Below are positions 51,165-61,740 of a stretch of DNA of 64,000 nucleotides, piece by piece (within the stretch, counting starts at the first letter, position 1; each line of letters begins with the position of its first letter). A program made the position numbers and the translations under genes. The stretch covers positions 1 through 64,000 of the forward strand of contig NZ_QOUX01000030.1 of NCBI RefSeq assembly GCF_004116265.1, in the 5' to 3' direction. This DNA is from Anaerobacillus alkaliphilus. GTDB taxonomy: Bacteria > Bacillota > Bacilli > Bacillales > Anaerobacillaceae. The notes under the pieces are model-generated. The model was not told the DNA's origin. It saw nothing but the letters and a program-made list of their open reading frames with translations, and did no database searches.

Positions 51165-52883
51165 GTGAAAAGTATTCAAACAAAAATTATCTTGTTTTTT
51201 TCTGTCTTTTTTATTATTACAGTATCATCACTTGGTTGGTATATGTTTAGTAGTGCCAAAGAACTTGTAGAACAATCAGTAGGGGAACAAGCGAAATCGA
51301 TTGCTGAAAGCGCAGTGAAGATTATAGATCCAGTTCAATTTCAAGAGATTATTTCAAAAGGAGAAACTACCTATTACTTTCAGTTGCGTGAGGAACTAAA
51401 TCAATTCCGAGAAATGAATGGCTTACTTTATTTGTACACAATGACAATTGGAGATGGAATGGATAGTAATGAATACATGTATGTCGTTGATGGGCTTCCA
51501 TTAGGGGATGAAGAGGCATCTGAAATTGGTGAAACTGAATTAATTGATGAATATCCAATCATACTGGAAATCTATAAGGAAGGAACCTCAATGGTAGGCG
51601 AGTTAGTTACTACAGAAACTTACGGTTCATTAGTATATGCTTATGCACCGATTTTTAACTCTTCAGGTGAGGTCATCGGAATTGTTGGTGCTGACTTTGA
51701 TGCCACTAATGTAATGATGAGACTCGATGAAGAAAGAAAAGTGGCCTTTTTAGTAACGTTAGGCACATCAGTGTTATCAATTGTTATCTTGTTTATTTTA
51801 ACAAAACTATTAATAAATCCACTAAAAGTTCTTACAAAGCAAATGGAACGTGTAAAAGAAGGTGATTTGACTGTAAGCTTTACTACTAATCGAGAAGATG
51901 AGATTGGGAGCTTAGGTGTAGCGTTTCAGCATATGATAGATGAAATGAACTCAATAATTCAAAGTATTAATCAAAATGTAGGAACATTAACAGATAGTTC
52001 AGGGAAATTAGCTAATAGCTTCCATCATGCTGTTGATAATAATGACTTAATTATTCGTGACATGCTAGAAGTAAGTGAAGGAGCAACAACTACTGTAAAA
52101 AGCTCTGAAGAAAGCTCAAAAGCAATAGCTGATTTAACTGATGGAGTTCAATATATTTCAGAGACAGCATTGCAAGTGAATGTAGCTTCGAATACTACTG
52201 TAGATGACGCAAATCAAGGGATTGTAACTGTTGAGCAAGCTTCCGTACAAATGGATCTAATACATCGGTCTGTTCAAGAAACAACTATACTTGTAAATAA
52301 TTTAGAGTTACACTCTCAAGAAATTAATCAAATTGTAGAAGTAATATCAGTTCTAGCTTCACAAACCAACCTACTTGCTCTTAATGCTGCTATCGAAGCA
52401 GCAAGAGCAGGTGAGCACGGTCGTGGTTTTGCAGTGGTAGCAGATGAGGTGAGGAAATTAGCGGAACAAACGAGTAGCTCGCTAAATGATATCTCCCAGA
52501 TCACGGAGAAAATTCAGTTAGAGACGAAAAGATCTGTGCAAGCGATGGAAGAAGTCTCTGGTAAAGTGAACACAGGGGTTTCGGTAATACAAAAATCGGG
52601 TGAAGCTTTTAAGAATATCAAACAATCAGCCCAATATGTAGTAACTCAAGTAGACTTATTTACATCAACAGCTAAACAAATGAGTGCAGGAACTGAAGGT
52701 GTTAATGCCTCTTTTGAGGAGATGGCTTCAATTGCTAAGAGAGCAGCGATGCAAATAAATGAGGTTACTGCATCTGTAGAGCAACAAACTGCAGACCTTT
52801 CTGAGATCACGTCATTTGCAGATCATTTACTAGAAATGGCAACTGAACTGCAAAGTAAGATTAATAGGTTTAAAGTAGAATAA
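51165..52883 (+). CDS. Methyl-accepting chemotaxis protein
   Basis: A 572-residue chemoreceptor. TM1 (about 7-27), extracytoplasmic sensor of ~170 residues with a Cache-like PAS fold ([44 protein letters not shown]), TM2 (about 195-217), HAMP (about 218-270), and the signalling domain with the invariant hairpin tip [44 protein letters not shown] (in pieces, about 395-438). It relays ligand binding to CheA/CheW. The ligand is unknown. GTG start, RBS AAAGGAGATAG. Monocistronic. Confidence 0.93.
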   Translation: MKSIQTKIILFFSVFFIITVSSLGWYMFSSAKELVEQSVGEQAKSIAESAVKIIDPVQFQEIISKGETTYYFQLREELNQFREMNGLLYLYTMTIGDGMDSNEYMYVVDGLPLGDEEASEIGETELIDEYPIILEIYKEGTSMVGELVTTETYGSLVYAYAPIFNSSGEVIGIVGADFDATNVMMRLDEERKVAFLVTLGTSVLSIVILFILTKLLINPLKVLTKQMERVKEGDLTVSFTTNREDEIGSLGVAFQHMIDEMNSIIQSINQNVGTLTDSSGKLANSFHHAVDNNDLIIRDMLEVSEGATTTVKSSEESSKAIADLTDGVQYISETALQVNVASNTTVDDANQGIVTVEQASVQMDLIHRSVQETTILVNNLELHSQEINQIVEVISVLASQTNLLALNAAIEAARAGEHGRGFAVVADEVRKLAEQTSSSLNDISQITEKIQLETKRSVQAMEEVSGKVNTGVSVIQKSGEAFKNIKQSAQYVVTQVDLFTSTAKQMSAGTEGVNASFEEMASIAKRAAMQINEVTASVEQQTADLSEITSFADHLLEMATELQSKINRFKVE

Positions 52884-52885
52884 AA

Positions 52886-52926
52886 GACAAAAATCGAGCG
52901 GAATCTCGCTCGATTTTTGTCTTTTT
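52886..52926. terminator. Bidirectional terminator after chemoreceptor
   Basis: Perfect 15-bp stem GACAAAAATCGAGCG / CGCTCGATTTTTGTC with a trailing T tract. Confidence 0.9.
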
Positions 52927-52961
52927 CTAAAAAAATTGCTTTCCTGGGAAATATAGTGTCG

Positions 52962-53537
52962 TTACTTTTCCTTACACATGACGATTGCTGTCGTAGTAAC
53001 TCCTGTAGCAGCAACAGCTATCGTTGAAAGGATCATTTCGTCAAAGGTAATGACTGAAAAACCTACGAATACAACAAGTAAATCTATTAGGAAGATAAAA
53101 ATACCTACGTTTGTTTTAAATAGATCGGCAATCATTTGTGCTAGTAAATCAAGGCCACCTGTGCTTATGTCGTAAAGAAACATAAGGCCGACTCCTATAC
53201 CAAGTAGAGAACCCCCGACTAATGCACCTAAAAGTGGGGAGAGATTTTCTACATTAACCGTCATCCAGTGGAAAAGATCAATAAATAGAGCTGATACCAC
53301 AAAACCGACAATACTATTGTAGAAAAAGTCACGGTACCAAATCCAAGCTGCAGCATAAATAGGAACACTTAAAATTAAAATTGCTACTCCAACACTTACA
53401 TCGTATTGATAATGTAGAATTAAACCTAGACCAATCATTCCTCCATCAAGAATGTGGAAAGGAACAAAAAAGTTATTAATTCCGATACTAATAATGAGAC
53501 TACCAAATAGTATCGCTAGTATTTTTTTCTTTGCCAT
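52962..53537 (-). CDS. YitT-family membrane protein (short form)
   Basis: A 191-residue membrane protein with about five to six helices. YitT hallmarks: GSLIISIGINNFFVPFHILDGGMIGLGL near the N-terminus and GALVGGSLLGIGVGLMFLYDISTGG DLLAQMIADLF-type segments in the middle. It lacks the C-terminal DUF2179 domain of full-length YitT (about 280 residues). It ends naturally with a charged CKEK and a stop, so it is a family variant rather than a clear truncation. Function unknown. Confidence 0.85.
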   Translation of the reverse strand: MAKKKILAILFGSLIISIGINNFFVPFHILDGGMIGLGLILHYQYDVSVGVAILILSVPIYAAAWIWYRDFFYNSIVGFVVSALFIDLFHWMTVNVENLSPLLGALVGGSLLGIGVGLMFLYDISTGGLDLLAQMIADLFKTNVGIFIFLIDLLVVFVGFSVITFDEMILSTIAVAATGVTTTAIVMCKEK

Positions 53538-53611
53538 TTAACCAACCTCGCATAGAAGGACATGTAGTATTGTATGCGTGGTTCTAGACAAGATATGTTA
53601 ATAACTTGATG

Positions 53612-53650
53612 AAAAAAACCAAACCTTCAATGTAAATTGAGGTTTGGTAC
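53612..53650 (-). terminator. Terminator of the small membrane protein gene
   Basis: ACCAAACCT / AGGTTTGGT with flanking pairing; on the minus strand it is followed by seven T. Confidence 0.85.
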
Positions 53651-53667
53651 ATAGAGACAGAAACTAA

Positions 53668-53793
53668 CTACACTCCGTTGCGATGGTTGTTTAACTCATT
53701 TTTAAAAGATAATAATGAACCAATTAGAAATAAAATTGACCCTAAGAGAAATAAGCTTTGGACGGATAGTGGAGAAAATTCTTGCTGAGCCAT
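53668..53793 (-). CDS. Small single-pass membrane protein (41 residues)
   Basis: ORF starting MAQQEFSPLSVQS with one hydrophobic helix (about 14-29, LFLLGSILFLIGSLLS) and a polar end (FKNELNNHRNGV). ATAGGAGTGATC precedes the ATG and a proper terminator follows, so it looks like a real small gene. No family was recognised. It lies between yitT and rocR on the same strand; whether it relates to arginine catabolism is unknown. Confidence 0.65.
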   Translation of the reverse strand: MAQQEFSPLSVQSLFLLGSILFLIGSLLSFKNELNNHRNGV

Positions 53794-53874
53794 GTAATGA
53801 TCACTCCTATCACCCTTGAGAGTTTTATCCATATGTTTAACCTATGAATAAAGGGGAGAGTATGTGCCCATTTC

Positions 53875-55281
53875 TTATTGAAACTTCTTTATTCGATATT
53901 GTAGGCTTTGCCGACTTAACCCTAATTGTTTCGCGGCTTGAGTGACGTTATTGTGATGTTGTTTGAGTACCTTTTGAATATAGAATTCTTCAAACTCCTC
54001 TAGTTGCTCTTTTAATGGCTTTGTAAAAGGTCGATAATCACTTTTTCTTTCTGTCATTTGAAACATCTCAGGGATTTCTACCTTAAATTGTGTTTTGTTT
54101 CGGAAGTGACTCGGTAAGTGAGTGTATTCAATCCGATCCTCATCAGTGATAAGGTTCATAGCTCCTTCGATCACGTGTTCAAGTTCTCTAACATTTCCTG
54201 GCCAATCGTACTGATAAAACAAACGAAAGATTTCTTCGTCAATTTTTCGAACGGCCATTTGAAATTTGCGGTTAAATTTATTAATAAATGCATTAACAAG
54301 TAAGGGGATGTCTTCTTTTCTTTTTCTTAAAGGAGGAATATGAAGAGACACAACACTAAGTCTGTAATATAAGTCGTTTCTTAAACGCCCTGCTTCAATT
54401 GCTTGGTAGGGATCTTCATTTATAGTAGCAATGATCCTGACATCCACTTGTGTGTCTTTTGTGTCACCCACTCTTCGTAAGCTTTTTTCTTGAATGACTC
54501 TTAAAAGTTTGGCTTGTAAATTAACACTTAGAGAATTCACCTCATCTAAAAGCAACGTCCCATGATTAGCCTGTTCGAAAAGGCCTGGTCGTTCTGTTGC
54601 ACCAGTAAAAGCCCCTTTCTTTGTACCGAATAAAAGTCCTTCGATTAGGCTTTCTGGAATTGCTGCGCAATTTTGACTAATGAAGGGTTTGTCACTACGG
54701 TCACTCCCGTGATGAATACTTTGAGCAAATAATTCTTTTCCTGTGCCTGTTTCTCCTACAATGAGAACAGACGAAGAAGTTCGAGTTGCTCGTTTCGCTT
54801 GATCAATTACATCTTTTAGGGGCGAACTCTCGCCAATGATTAAGTCAAATGTATAGTAGGTTTGACCGTTGATAGAGCTATTTTCTCTCAGCAATTTTTC
54901 TAGTTTGGTAATGTCTTTTGCAATCTCAATAGCACCAATGGTCTTGCCGTTTTCAATGATTGGATGGGTGTTATTAATAGTAGTAATTTCTTGGCCTTTA
55001 TTATTATAATAGGTTTGTTTTTTGTTCTTGGTAGTTTTCCCTTCGAAAAGAGCTTGTAAAAGAGTACTTTCTTGATCTTCATAAAACATAAAAACGTCAC
55101 GTAAGTTTTTATTTATGACATCTTCTACATGCATTGCCTCAATTTCCATCATCTTTTGATTATAGATAATGGTCTTACCATGTTCGTCAATGACATGGAT
55201 ACCACTGTCAATTTCATTGATTGCATGTTGGTAGAACCTTGAAAATTTCTTTAGATGTTGGGGATCTTTGAAATCAACCAC
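53875..55281 (-). CDS. rocR: Sigma-54-dependent activator RocR
   Basis: A 468-residue bacterial enhancer-binding protein. PAS-like sensor (about 20-130), AAA+ domain (about 145-380) with Walker A GETGTGKE, the sigma-54 contact loop GAFTGA, and Walker B LLLDEVNS. A Fis-type helix-turn-helix ends the protein (NNVTQAAKQLGLSRQSLQYRIK). GTG start with RBS AGGAGGTG. It is divergent from rocA, whose upstream region carries a -24/-12 promoter and GCAAA/TTTGC palindromes, matching RocR control by arginine or ornithine in B. subtilis. Confidence 0.94.
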   Translation of the reverse strand: MVDFKDPQHLKKFSRFYQHAINEIDSGIHVIDEHGKTIIYNQKMMEIEAMHVEDVINKNLRDVFMFYEDQESTLLQALFEGKTTKNKKQTYYNNKGQEITTINNTHPIIENGKTIGAIEIAKDITKLEKLLRENSSINGQTYYTFDLIIGESSPLKDVIDQAKRATRTSSSVLIVGETGTGKELFAQSIHHGSDRSDKPFISQNCAAIPESLIEGLLFGTKKGAFTGATERPGLFEQANHGTLLLDEVNSLSVNLQAKLLRVIQEKSLRRVGDTKDTQVDVRIIATINEDPYQAIEAGRLRNDLYYRLSVVSLHIPPLRKRKEDIPLLVNAFINKFNRKFQMAVRKIDEEIFRLFYQYDWPGNVRELEHVIEGAMNLITDEDRIEYTHLPSHFRNKTQFKVEIPEMFQMTERKSDYRPFTKPLKEQLEEFEEFYIQKVLKQHHNNVTQAAKQLGLSRQSLQYRIKKFQ

Positions 55282-55338
55282 AGGAAAAGCACCTCCTGGT
55301 AATAATGATAGTTTAAGTTTACTATAAAAGGTCTAAAG

Positions 55339-55398
55339 AGCAAATTTTTTTTGCGTTAATGTGCAAATACAATTTGCATAGCAAAAAAAATTTGCTAT
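55339..55398. promoter_or_regulatory. RocR upstream activating sites (three palindromes)
   Basis: TGCAAAT-ACA-ATTTGCA (55362-55378), ATAGCAAA-AAAAA-TTTGCTAT (55378-55398) and a weaker AGCAAA-TTTTT-TTTGCG (55339-55355). All share GCAAA-n-TTTGC and lie 40-100 nt upstream of the sigma-54 promoter, the expected position for RocR enhancer sites. Confidence 0.8.
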
Positions 55399-55436
55399 TT
55401 TGAACGTTTCCGTACTCTTTAAATAACATTGTTAAG

Positions 55437-55453
55437 TTGGCACGATAATTGCA
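55437..55453 (+). promoter_or_regulatory. Sigma-54 (-24/-12) promoter of rocA
   Basis: TTGGCAC-GATAA-TTGCA: GG at -24 (55439-55440) and GC at -12 (55451-55452), matching TGGCAC-N5-TTGCA exactly. About 50 nt before the rocA start. Confidence 0.93.
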
Positions 55454-55500
55454 ATAATATAATTGTAAAAAGAAGCTATTTAGAAGAGGAGAGGATATTC

Positions 55501-57048
55501 ATGGTAGTACCATACAAACATGAACCATTTACAGATTTTACAGTAGAAATAAATCGTCAAGAATTTGAGGCTGCGCTTGCTAAAGTAGAAGCTGAGCTTG
55601 GAAAGAACTACGATCTTATCATTAATGGTGAAAGAATTGCTACAGAAGACAAAATTGTCTCTCTTAATCCTTCAAATAAAGAACAAATTATCGGTACAGT
55701 TTCTAGAGCTAATATTGACTTAGCTGAAAAGGCTATGCAAGTAGCTGATGAAACATTTACTACATGGAAGAAATGGAAGCCTGAAGTTCGTGCAGATATT
55801 CTATTTAAAGCTGCGGCAATTATTCGCCGTCGTAAGCATGAATTCTCTGCGTACTTAGTACTAGAGGCTGGTAAGCCTTGGAATGAAGCAGATGCAGACA
55901 CAGCAGAAGGAATTGATTTCCTTGAATATTATGCACGTCAAATGCTTCAATTAAGCAAAGGTTTTGCTGTTGAAAGTCGCCCGTTTGAACATAACAAACT
56001 ATCGTATATCCCTCTAGGAGTTGGAGTTGTTATCCCACCTTGGAACTTTGCTTTTGCAATTATGGCTGGAATGACAGCAGCAGCATTAGTAACAGGAAAC
56101 ACTGTATTATTAAAACCTGCTGAAACAACATCTGTTATTGCTTATAAATTTATGGAAGTATTAGAAGAAGCTGGTCTACCAAATGGAGTAGTGAACTATA
56201 CTCCAGGATACGGATCAGAAATTGGTGACTACTTAGTAGATCACAAGCGCACTCGCTTTATCTCATTTACAGGTTCTAAAGCAGTTGGTGTTCGCATCTA
56301 TGAGCGTGCTGCAAAAGTTCACCCAGGTCAACTGTGGTTAAAACGCGTAGTAGCTGAAATGGGTGGGAAAGATGCGGTTATCGTTGATAAAGATGCTGAT
56401 TTAGAATTAGCTGCACAATCAATCGTGAAATCAGCATTTGGTTTCTCAGGACAAAAGTGCTCTGCTTGTTCAAGAGCGATCATCCACCAAGATGTATACG
56501 ATGAAGTATTAGAAAGAGCTGTAGAGTTAACAAAAGAGTTAACGATTGGTGCTCCTGCTGATTTCAATAACTTTATGGGTCCAGTAACTGATCAAAAAGC
56601 ATTTGATAAAATCATGAGCTATATTGAAATTGGTAAAGAAGAAGGAAGATTAATGGTAGGTGGAACTGGAGATAACTCCAAAGGTTTCTTTATCCAGCCA
56701 ACAATTTTTGCTGATGTAAATGAAGATGCTCGCATTATGCATGAAGAAGTATTCGGTCCATTCGTTGCGTTCTGTAAGGCAAATGATTTTGATCATGCGT
56801 TAGAAATTGCTAATAATACTGAATACGGTTTAACTGGTGCGGTACTTACTAGAAATAGAGAAAATCTTGAAAAAGCACGTGAGGACTTCCATGTTGGAAA
56901 CCTATACTTTAATAGAGGTTGTACAGGTGCAATTGTAGGTTACCATCCATTTGGTGGCTTTAACATGTCAGGTACAGATTCTAAAGCTGGTGGACCTGAT
57001 TATTTATTACTATTTACACAAGCGAAATTAGTATCTGAGCAACTATAA
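55501..57048 (+). CDS. rocA: 1-pyrroline-5-carboxylate dehydrogenase RocA
   Basis: Oxidises pyrroline-5-carboxylate (glutamate semialdehyde) to glutamate with NAD+, the last step of arginine and proline breakdown. The 515-residue length equals B. subtilis RocA. Aldehyde dehydrogenase features: [23 protein letters not shown], the catalytic general base in [11 protein letters not shown] (Glu about 285), the active cysteine in [12 protein letters not shown] (Cys about 319) and [13 protein letters not shown] 55501 has RBS GAGGAGAGG; an earlier frame-open start is excluded because it precedes the sigma-54 promoter's transcript. Confidence 0.96.
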   Translation: MVVPYKHEPFTDFTVEINRQEFEAALAKVEAELGKNYDLIINGERIATEDKIVSLNPSNKEQIIGTVSRANIDLAEKAMQVADETFTTWKKWKPEVRADILFKAAAIIRRRKHEFSAYLVLEAGKPWNEADADTAEGIDFLEYYARQMLQLSKGFAVESRPFEHNKLSYIPLGVGVVIPPWNFAFAIMAGMTAAALVTGNTVLLKPAETTSVIAYKFMEVLEEAGLPNGVVNYTPGYGSEIGDYLVDHKRTRFISFTGSKAVGVRIYERAAKVHPGQLWLKRVVAEMGGKDAVIVDKDADLELAAQSIVKSAFGFSGQKCSACSRAIIHQDVYDEVLERAVELTKELTIGAPADFNNFMGPVTDQKAFDKIMSYIEIGKEEGRLMVGGTGDNSKGFFIQPTIFADVNEDARIMHEEVFGPFVAFCKANDFDHALEIANNTEYGLTGAVLTRNRENLEKAREDFHVGNLYFNRGCTGAIVGYHPFGGFNMSGTDSKAGGPDYLLLFTQAKLVSEQL

Positions 57049-57142
57049 TTCACATTAACTAAGCCATGGCGACTGACTTTATTAAGTAAGAGAGGTCGCC
57101 AAGGCAATTTAGATCTCAAGTCTATTGGACGGAGGTAATACA

Positions 57143-58336
57143 ATGAGTAAAACAAACGAAATTATTCAACAAACAGAGAAGTTTGGAGCGCGCAACTATC
57201 ATCCGCTTCCAATTGTTATTTCAAGAGCTGAAGGTGTTTGGGTAGAAGACCCAGAAGGGAATAAGTATATTGATATGTTAAGTGCTTATTCTGCAGTAAA
57301 TCAAGGTCACAGACATCCAAAGATTATTCAAGCATTAAAAGATCAAGCTGATCGCATTACACTAACTTCGAGAGCATTTCATAATGATCAACTAGGTGAA
57401 TTTTATGAAAAGGTTTCCGCGTTAACTGGAAAAAGCATGGTATTACCAATGAACACAGGTGCTGAAGCTGTTGAAACGGCTGTGAAAGCAGTTCGCCGCT
57501 GGGCGTATGACGTAAAAGGTGTGGAAGCCAACCGAGCTGAGATTATTGTTTGTGAAGATAACTTTCATGGACGAACGATGACGGCTGTTTCTCTTTCTTC
57601 TAATGAAGAATATAAACGAGGATTTGGTCCAATGCTTCCGGGAATTAAAATCATTCCTTATGGTGATCTTGAAGCGCTAAAAGGAGCCATTACTGAAAAC
57701 ACAGCAGCGTTTATGCTTGAACCAATTCAAGGTGAAGCTGGGATTATTATTCCTCCTGAAGGCTTCCTAAAAGATGCATATGAAGTTTGTAAACAAAATA
57801 ATGTGCTACTCGTTGCTGATGAAATTCAATCAGGTTTAGGACGTACAGGTAAGACCTTTGCGTGTGACTGGGATCAAGTTGTGCCTGATATGTACATTCT
57901 TGGAAAAGCACTTGGGGGTGGCGTCATGCCAATCTCTGCAGTAGCTGCAAATGAAGATGTACTAGGCGTATTTGAACCAGGGTCACATGGTTCAACCTTT
58001 GGTGGGAATCCGTTATCATGTGCTGTATCTGTCGCTTCTTTGCAAGTTTTAGAAGAGGAAAAATTAGCAGAGCGTTCGTTGGAACTAGGTCATTATTTTC
58101 AAGAAAAGTTAAAAGAGATTAACAGCTCTGTAATCAAAGAAGTTCGTGGTAAAGGTTTGTTTATTGGAGTTGAGTTAACAGAACCGGCTCGTAAATATTG
58201 CGAACAGTTAAAAGAAAAAGGATTACTATGTAAAGAAACGCATGTAAACGTTATTCGTTTTGCGCCACCGCTTGTTATTTCAAAAGAAGATTTGGATTGG
58301 GCGTTGGAGCATATTACTAGTGTCTTAGAAGTTTAA
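57143..58336 (+). CDS. rocD: Ornithine aminotransferase RocD
   Basis: Transfers the delta-amino group of ornithine to 2-oxoglutarate, giving glutamate semialdehyde for RocA. 397 residues, PLP-dependent class III fold: [60 protein letters not shown] and the PLP lysine in [19 protein letters not shown] 57143 with RBS GGAGGT 6 nt upstream; an in-frame ATG at 57125 has no such site. It follows rocA by 94 nt and probably shares its sigma-54 transcript. Confidence 0.95.
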   Translation: MSKTNEIIQQTEKFGARNYHPLPIVISRAEGVWVEDPEGNKYIDMLSAYSAVNQGHRHPKIIQALKDQADRITLTSRAFHNDQLGEFYEKVSALTGKSMVLPMNTGAEAVETAVKAVRRWAYDVKGVEANRAEIIVCEDNFHGRTMTAVSLSSNEEYKRGFGPMLPGIKIIPYGDLEALKGAITENTAAFMLEPIQGEAGIIIPPEGFLKDAYEVCKQNNVLLVADEIQSGLGRTGKTFACDWDQVVPDMYILGKALGGGVMPISAVAANEDVLGVFEPGSHGSTFGGNPLSCAVSVASLQVLEEEKLAERSLELGHYFQEKLKEINSSVIKEVRGKGLFIGVELTEPARKYCEQLKEKGLLCKETHVNVIRFAPPLVISKEDLDWALEHITSVLEV

Positions 58337-58503
58337 TTATTGCTTTGAAGAGAAAAGGGGGGCTAATAGCTCCCTTCTATTAGAAAAGGCGAATTTGTGC
58401 TAAAAAAAAAAATTCCTTTGAAGTGCAAGATTATTAGATTGCTAAAATCAACAACTTTAATAGGACAACTACATTATTTATGACAACAAAAGGGGTTTTT
58501 GCA

Positions 58504-59412
58504 ATGGAAATGGTTTTAAGAAATTTTTTCCTCTTTCTATCGAAAAATAAGACACTAAATAAAGGTGCCAAAAAATGGGGACTTAAGCTTGGTGCTAAAC
58601 AAGTAATCCCTGGGGTAACAATAGAAAGTGCTATGGATGCAGTTAAACAGTTAAATTCTCAAGGTCTTGCTTGTACTGTCGATCATTTAGGCGAATTTGT
58701 CTTTAATCGTGAGGAAGCAATTGAGGCTGCTGATTACTGTGTGAGAACATTAGAGGCTATAGCAGAGACGGGTGTAAACTGCAATCTTTCATTAAAGCTT
58801 ACGCAGTTAGGTCTTGATATTGATCGTAACCTATGTCGAGACAATATGAGAAGTATTTTAGCGACAGCACAAAAGCATAATATTTTTGTGAGAATTGATA
58901 TGGAAGACTACTCTCATTTAGATGCTACGCTAGACTTATTAGCAGAATTACGTCGAGAGTATTCAAACGTTGGAACGGTAATTCAAGCATATCTATACCG
59001 AGCAGCACGTGATATTGAAGATTTAAAGGGTGTATCTCTTCGTTTGGTAAAAGGAGCTTATAAAGAGTCTCCTGAAGTTGCTTTACAAGATAAAGCAGAA
59101 ATCGATGAAAATTACCTTAAAATCATTAAACAGCACTTATTAAATGGAAGTTATACGGCTATTGCATCTCATGACCATAATATTATTGCCAAAGTAAAGC
59201 AGTTTGCCAAAGAAAATGATATCCCGAAAACTCAATTTGAGTTTCAAATGTTATATGGCTTCCGTACAGATATGCAACAAGATATTGCTAATGAAGGTTA
59301 TACAATGCGTATCTACGTGCCATTTGGAAACGACTGGTACGGCTATTTTATGAGAAGACTTGCGGAAAGACCACAGAATGTCGCTTTTGCATTACGAGGA
59401 CTTTTAAAATAA
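58504..59412 (+). CDS. Proline dehydrogenase (PutM/FadM type)
   Basis: Oxidises proline to pyrroline-5-carboxylate with FAD at the membrane, feeding RocA. 302 residues, close to B. subtilis PutB (303). Family features: LSLKLTQLGLDID, IRIDMEDYSHLDAT-type FVRIDMEDY, VIQAYLYRA, RLVKGAYKESPEVA and GFRTDMQQ, and MRRLAERPQN at the end. ATG 58504 has AAAGGGG 6 nt upstream and is preferred over an ATG at 58480. It is placed between rocD and rocF, so arginine and proline catabolism are joined in one cluster. Confidence 0.92.
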   Translation: MEMVLRNFFLFLSKNKTLNKGAKKWGLKLGAKQVIPGVTIESAMDAVKQLNSQGLACTVDHLGEFVFNREEAIEAADYCVRTLEAIAETGVNCNLSLKLTQLGLDIDRNLCRDNMRSILATAQKHNIFVRIDMEDYSHLDATLDLLAELRREYSNVGTVIQAYLYRAARDIEDLKGVSLRLVKGAYKESPEVALQDKAEIDENYLKIIKQHLLNGSYTAIASHDHNIIAKVKQFAKENDIPKTQFEFQMLYGFRTDMQQDIANEGYTMRIYVPFGNDWYGYFMRRLAERPQNVAFALRGLLK

Positions 59413-59443
59413 AAATCTATGAAACTGAAAAGAGGTAGTTTCT

Positions 59444-60346
59444 ATGAAGAAGAAAATATCGATTATTGGAGTGCCGATGGATTTAGGTCAACGACGCCGT
59501 GGTGTTGATATGGGCCCTAGTGCCATCCGTTATGCAAATGTTGTTGAACGTCTACAATCCCTTGATTACGAAGTAAATGATATTGGTGACATAGAAATCG
59601 GCAGACCTAATCGTTTTGATATAATAGATGAAGAAAATTTAAAAGATTTAAAAGAAGTAGTGAAAGCAAATCAAAAACTTGCATCAGCAGTATCTGATAT
59701 CGTTGCTATGGATCAATTTCCATTAGTTTTAGGAGGAGATCATAGTATTGCAATTGGAACTCTTGCTGGTGTTGCAGAACACCATAAGAACTTAGGGGTT
59801 ATTTGGTTTGATGCTCATGGTGACTTAAATACAGGTGATACCTCACCTTCTGGAAATATTCACGGGATGTCCTTGGCAGTTAGTTTAGGGATAGGTCACC
59901 CGTATTTAACTGGTATTAATGGTTTTGCTCCAAAAATCAAACCAGAAAATGTAGTCATTATTGGTGCACGGGCCCTTGATCCGGGTGAAAAAGAGCTTAT
60001 TAAAGAAAAAGGGATTAAAGTATACACAATGCACGAAATTGACCGTCTAGGTATGACAAAAGTGATGGAAGAAGCGATTGCGCACGTCTCTAATGGTACA
60101 GATGGTGTTCATTTAAGTCTTGATTTAGATGCCATTGATCCACACGATGCCCCGGGTGTAGGAACTCCAGTACTAGGTGGTACATCATACCGTGAAACGC
60201 ACTTGGCAATGGAGATGTTAGCGGAAGCTGGAATTGTTACCTCAGCTGAGTTCGTTGAAGTTAATCCGATTTTAGATGACAAAAATAATACTGCAACAGT
60301 GGCTGTAGCCTTAATGGGATCACTGTTCGGTGAAAAGCTTCTATAA
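59444..60346 (+). CDS. rocF: Arginase RocF
   Basis: Hydrolyses arginine to ornithine and urea, the first step of the Roc pathway. 300 residues with all manganese-binding motifs: [10 protein letters not shown] (about 97-106), FDAHGDLNT (about 124-132) and [18 protein letters not shown] (about 223-240). N-terminal [23 protein letters not shown] is typical. RBS AAGAGGTAG. It ends the rocA-rocD-putM-rocF series and is followed by a strong bidirectional terminator. No arginine permease gene (rocC/E) is nearby. Confidence 0.96.
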   Translation: MKKKISIIGVPMDLGQRRRGVDMGPSAIRYANVVERLQSLDYEVNDIGDIEIGRPNRFDIIDEENLKDLKEVVKANQKLASAVSDIVAMDQFPLVLGGDHSIAIGTLAGVAEHHKNLGVIWFDAHGDLNTGDTSPSGNIHGMSLAVSLGIGHPYLTGINGFAPKIKPENVVIIGARALDPGEKELIKEKGIKVYTMHEIDRLGMTKVMEEAIAHVSNGTDGVHLSLDLDAIDPHDAPGVGTPVLGGTSYRETHLAMEMLAEAGIVTSAEFVEVNPILDDKNNTATVAVALMGSLFGEKLL

Positions 60347-60349
60347 CTA

Positions 60350-60398
60350 AAAGAGTGTAATGTGGTGAGTTGGTTGCTCAGAACGTTACACTCTTTAT
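60350..60398. terminator. Bidirectional terminator after rocF
   Basis: AAAGAGTGTAA(T)GT / ACGTTACACTCTTT stem with a T-rich tail, between convergent rocF and mgtE. Confidence 0.85.
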
Positions 60399-60399
60399 T

Positions 60400-61740
60400 T
60401 TATAGATAAGATAGAAATGCAGTTGCAAAGCTAAAATAAACAATTAATGAAAATATATCATTTAATGTTGTGATAAGTGGACCGGAGGCAACTGCAGGAT
60501 CGATGTTAAATCTGTACAGTAACAAAGGTATGATCGTCCCTGCCATTGTTCCGATGATTAAGGTTAAAATTAATGAACCGCCCACTATTAAGGAGTAAAT
60601 TGGACCTAACCATACATAAGCAATAATTGCGATTAGTGCTCCGCATGTAATACCTATAATTAAACCCACTCCTAATTCCCGTGTGACTAACTTTACTACT
60701 GTTTTTCTATCTAGATCATGGCTAATAAGTCCGCGGACAACAACAGCTAGAGATTGAGTACCCGTATTTCCAGTCATTCCAGCAATCATTGGCATGAAAA
60801 ACACTAAGGCAACAACTTGTTCTAAAGTATCTTCAAATCCACTAATAATACTACCTGAGATTAAACCGATGAATAATAATAAGATTAGCCATGGTAAACG
60901 GCGGAAAGAGGCAGTCGTTGCCTTTGTATTAAAATCGATATCCTTACCAGATGCAGATAATTTCTCGATATCTTCATTTGCCTCTTGAATGACAACGTCA
61001 ATCACGTCATCGACAGTTACAATTCCAAGTAATTTGTTTTTTTCGTCAACAACTGGTACAGCAACGAAGTCATAGCGTTGAATGAGTTGTGCCACTTCTT
61101 CTTGGTCAAGATCAACAGGTACCGAGATAACTCGGTTAAACATAATATCGCTAATTTTCTCGTCAATATTACTAAGAAGCATGTCTCGATACGAAACTAC
61201 ACCGACAAGTTCTTTATTATCATTAATGACATAAAGGTAATAAATTGTATGGTTCATCTCCGCAAATGACTTTAGCTTGTCCACAGCATCTCGAACAGTA
61301 TAATCATTCTTAATCCAAACAAACTGATTGGTCATCAATCCGCCGGCTGTTTCTGGCGAATAGGTCATTAAATTCTGAACGTAAGTAGAATCCTCCGATT
61401 TCATCGCAGCCAAATATTCTTGGATTTTTTCAACAGAAAGCTCACTTAATAAGTCTGCTAAGTCATCATTTTCCATTAAGTCCATAACTTTAGATGACTT
61501 TTCGATACCAAGGCGATGAAGAATTTCAATTTGCAAATCACTATCCAACTCCTGGATGAGATCAGCAATTTGTTGAGGTGATAAATACAATAAAAATTTA
61601 AAATGGTGTTTGCCAGGTAGGTTTTGATACAGTTGGGCGATGTCGTAAGGTTGAAGTTCATCAATAACCTTTTCGAGGGCGCCTTTTTTATTTTCTTTTA
61701 GGTACTTAATAATAAGTACGGTTAATTGATCAGCATTCAT
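60400..61740 (-). CDS. mgtE: Magnesium transporter MgtE
   Basis: A 446-residue Mg2+ channel. The cytoplasmic MgtE N-domain (about 5-125; LSPQQIADLIQELDSDL), two CBS domains (about 135-250; VDKLKSFAEMNHTIYYLYV and VAQLIQRYDFVAVPVVDEKN), the plug helix, then five membrane helices including the pore motif AGMTGNTGTQSLAVVVRGL and SGPLITTLNDIFSLIVYF at the C-terminus. The Mg2+ gate relies on the cytoplasmic acidic residues. No M-box riboswitch was seen in the 86-nt upstream gap. Confidence 0.96.
   Translation of the reverse strand: MNADQLTVLIIKYLKENKKGALEKVIDELQPYDIAQLYQNLPGKHHFKFLLYLSPQQIADLIQELDSDLQIEILHRLGIEKSSKVMDLMENDDLADLLSELSVEKIQEYLAAMKSEDSTYVQNLMTYSPETAGGLMTNQFVWIKNDYTVRDAVDKLKSFAEMNHTIYYLYVINDNKELVGVVSYRDMLLSNIDEKISDIMFNRVISVPVDLDQEEVAQLIQRYDFVAVPVVDEKNKLLGIVTVDDVIDVVIQEANEDIEKLSASGKDIDFNTKATTASFRRLPWLILLLFIGLISGSIISGFEDTLEQVVALVFFMPMIAGMTGNTGTQSLAVVVRGLISHDLDRKTVVKLVTRELGVGLIIGITCGALIAIIAYVWLGPIYSLIVGGSLILTLIIGTMAGTIIPLLLYRFNIDPAVASGPLITTLNDIFSLIVYFSFATAFLSYL

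Noticed and set aside
52962-53537. yitT as a truncated pseudogene
   Set aside because: The helices are complete and the protein ends in a charged tail with a normal stop; short YitT variants without DUF2179 are plausible.
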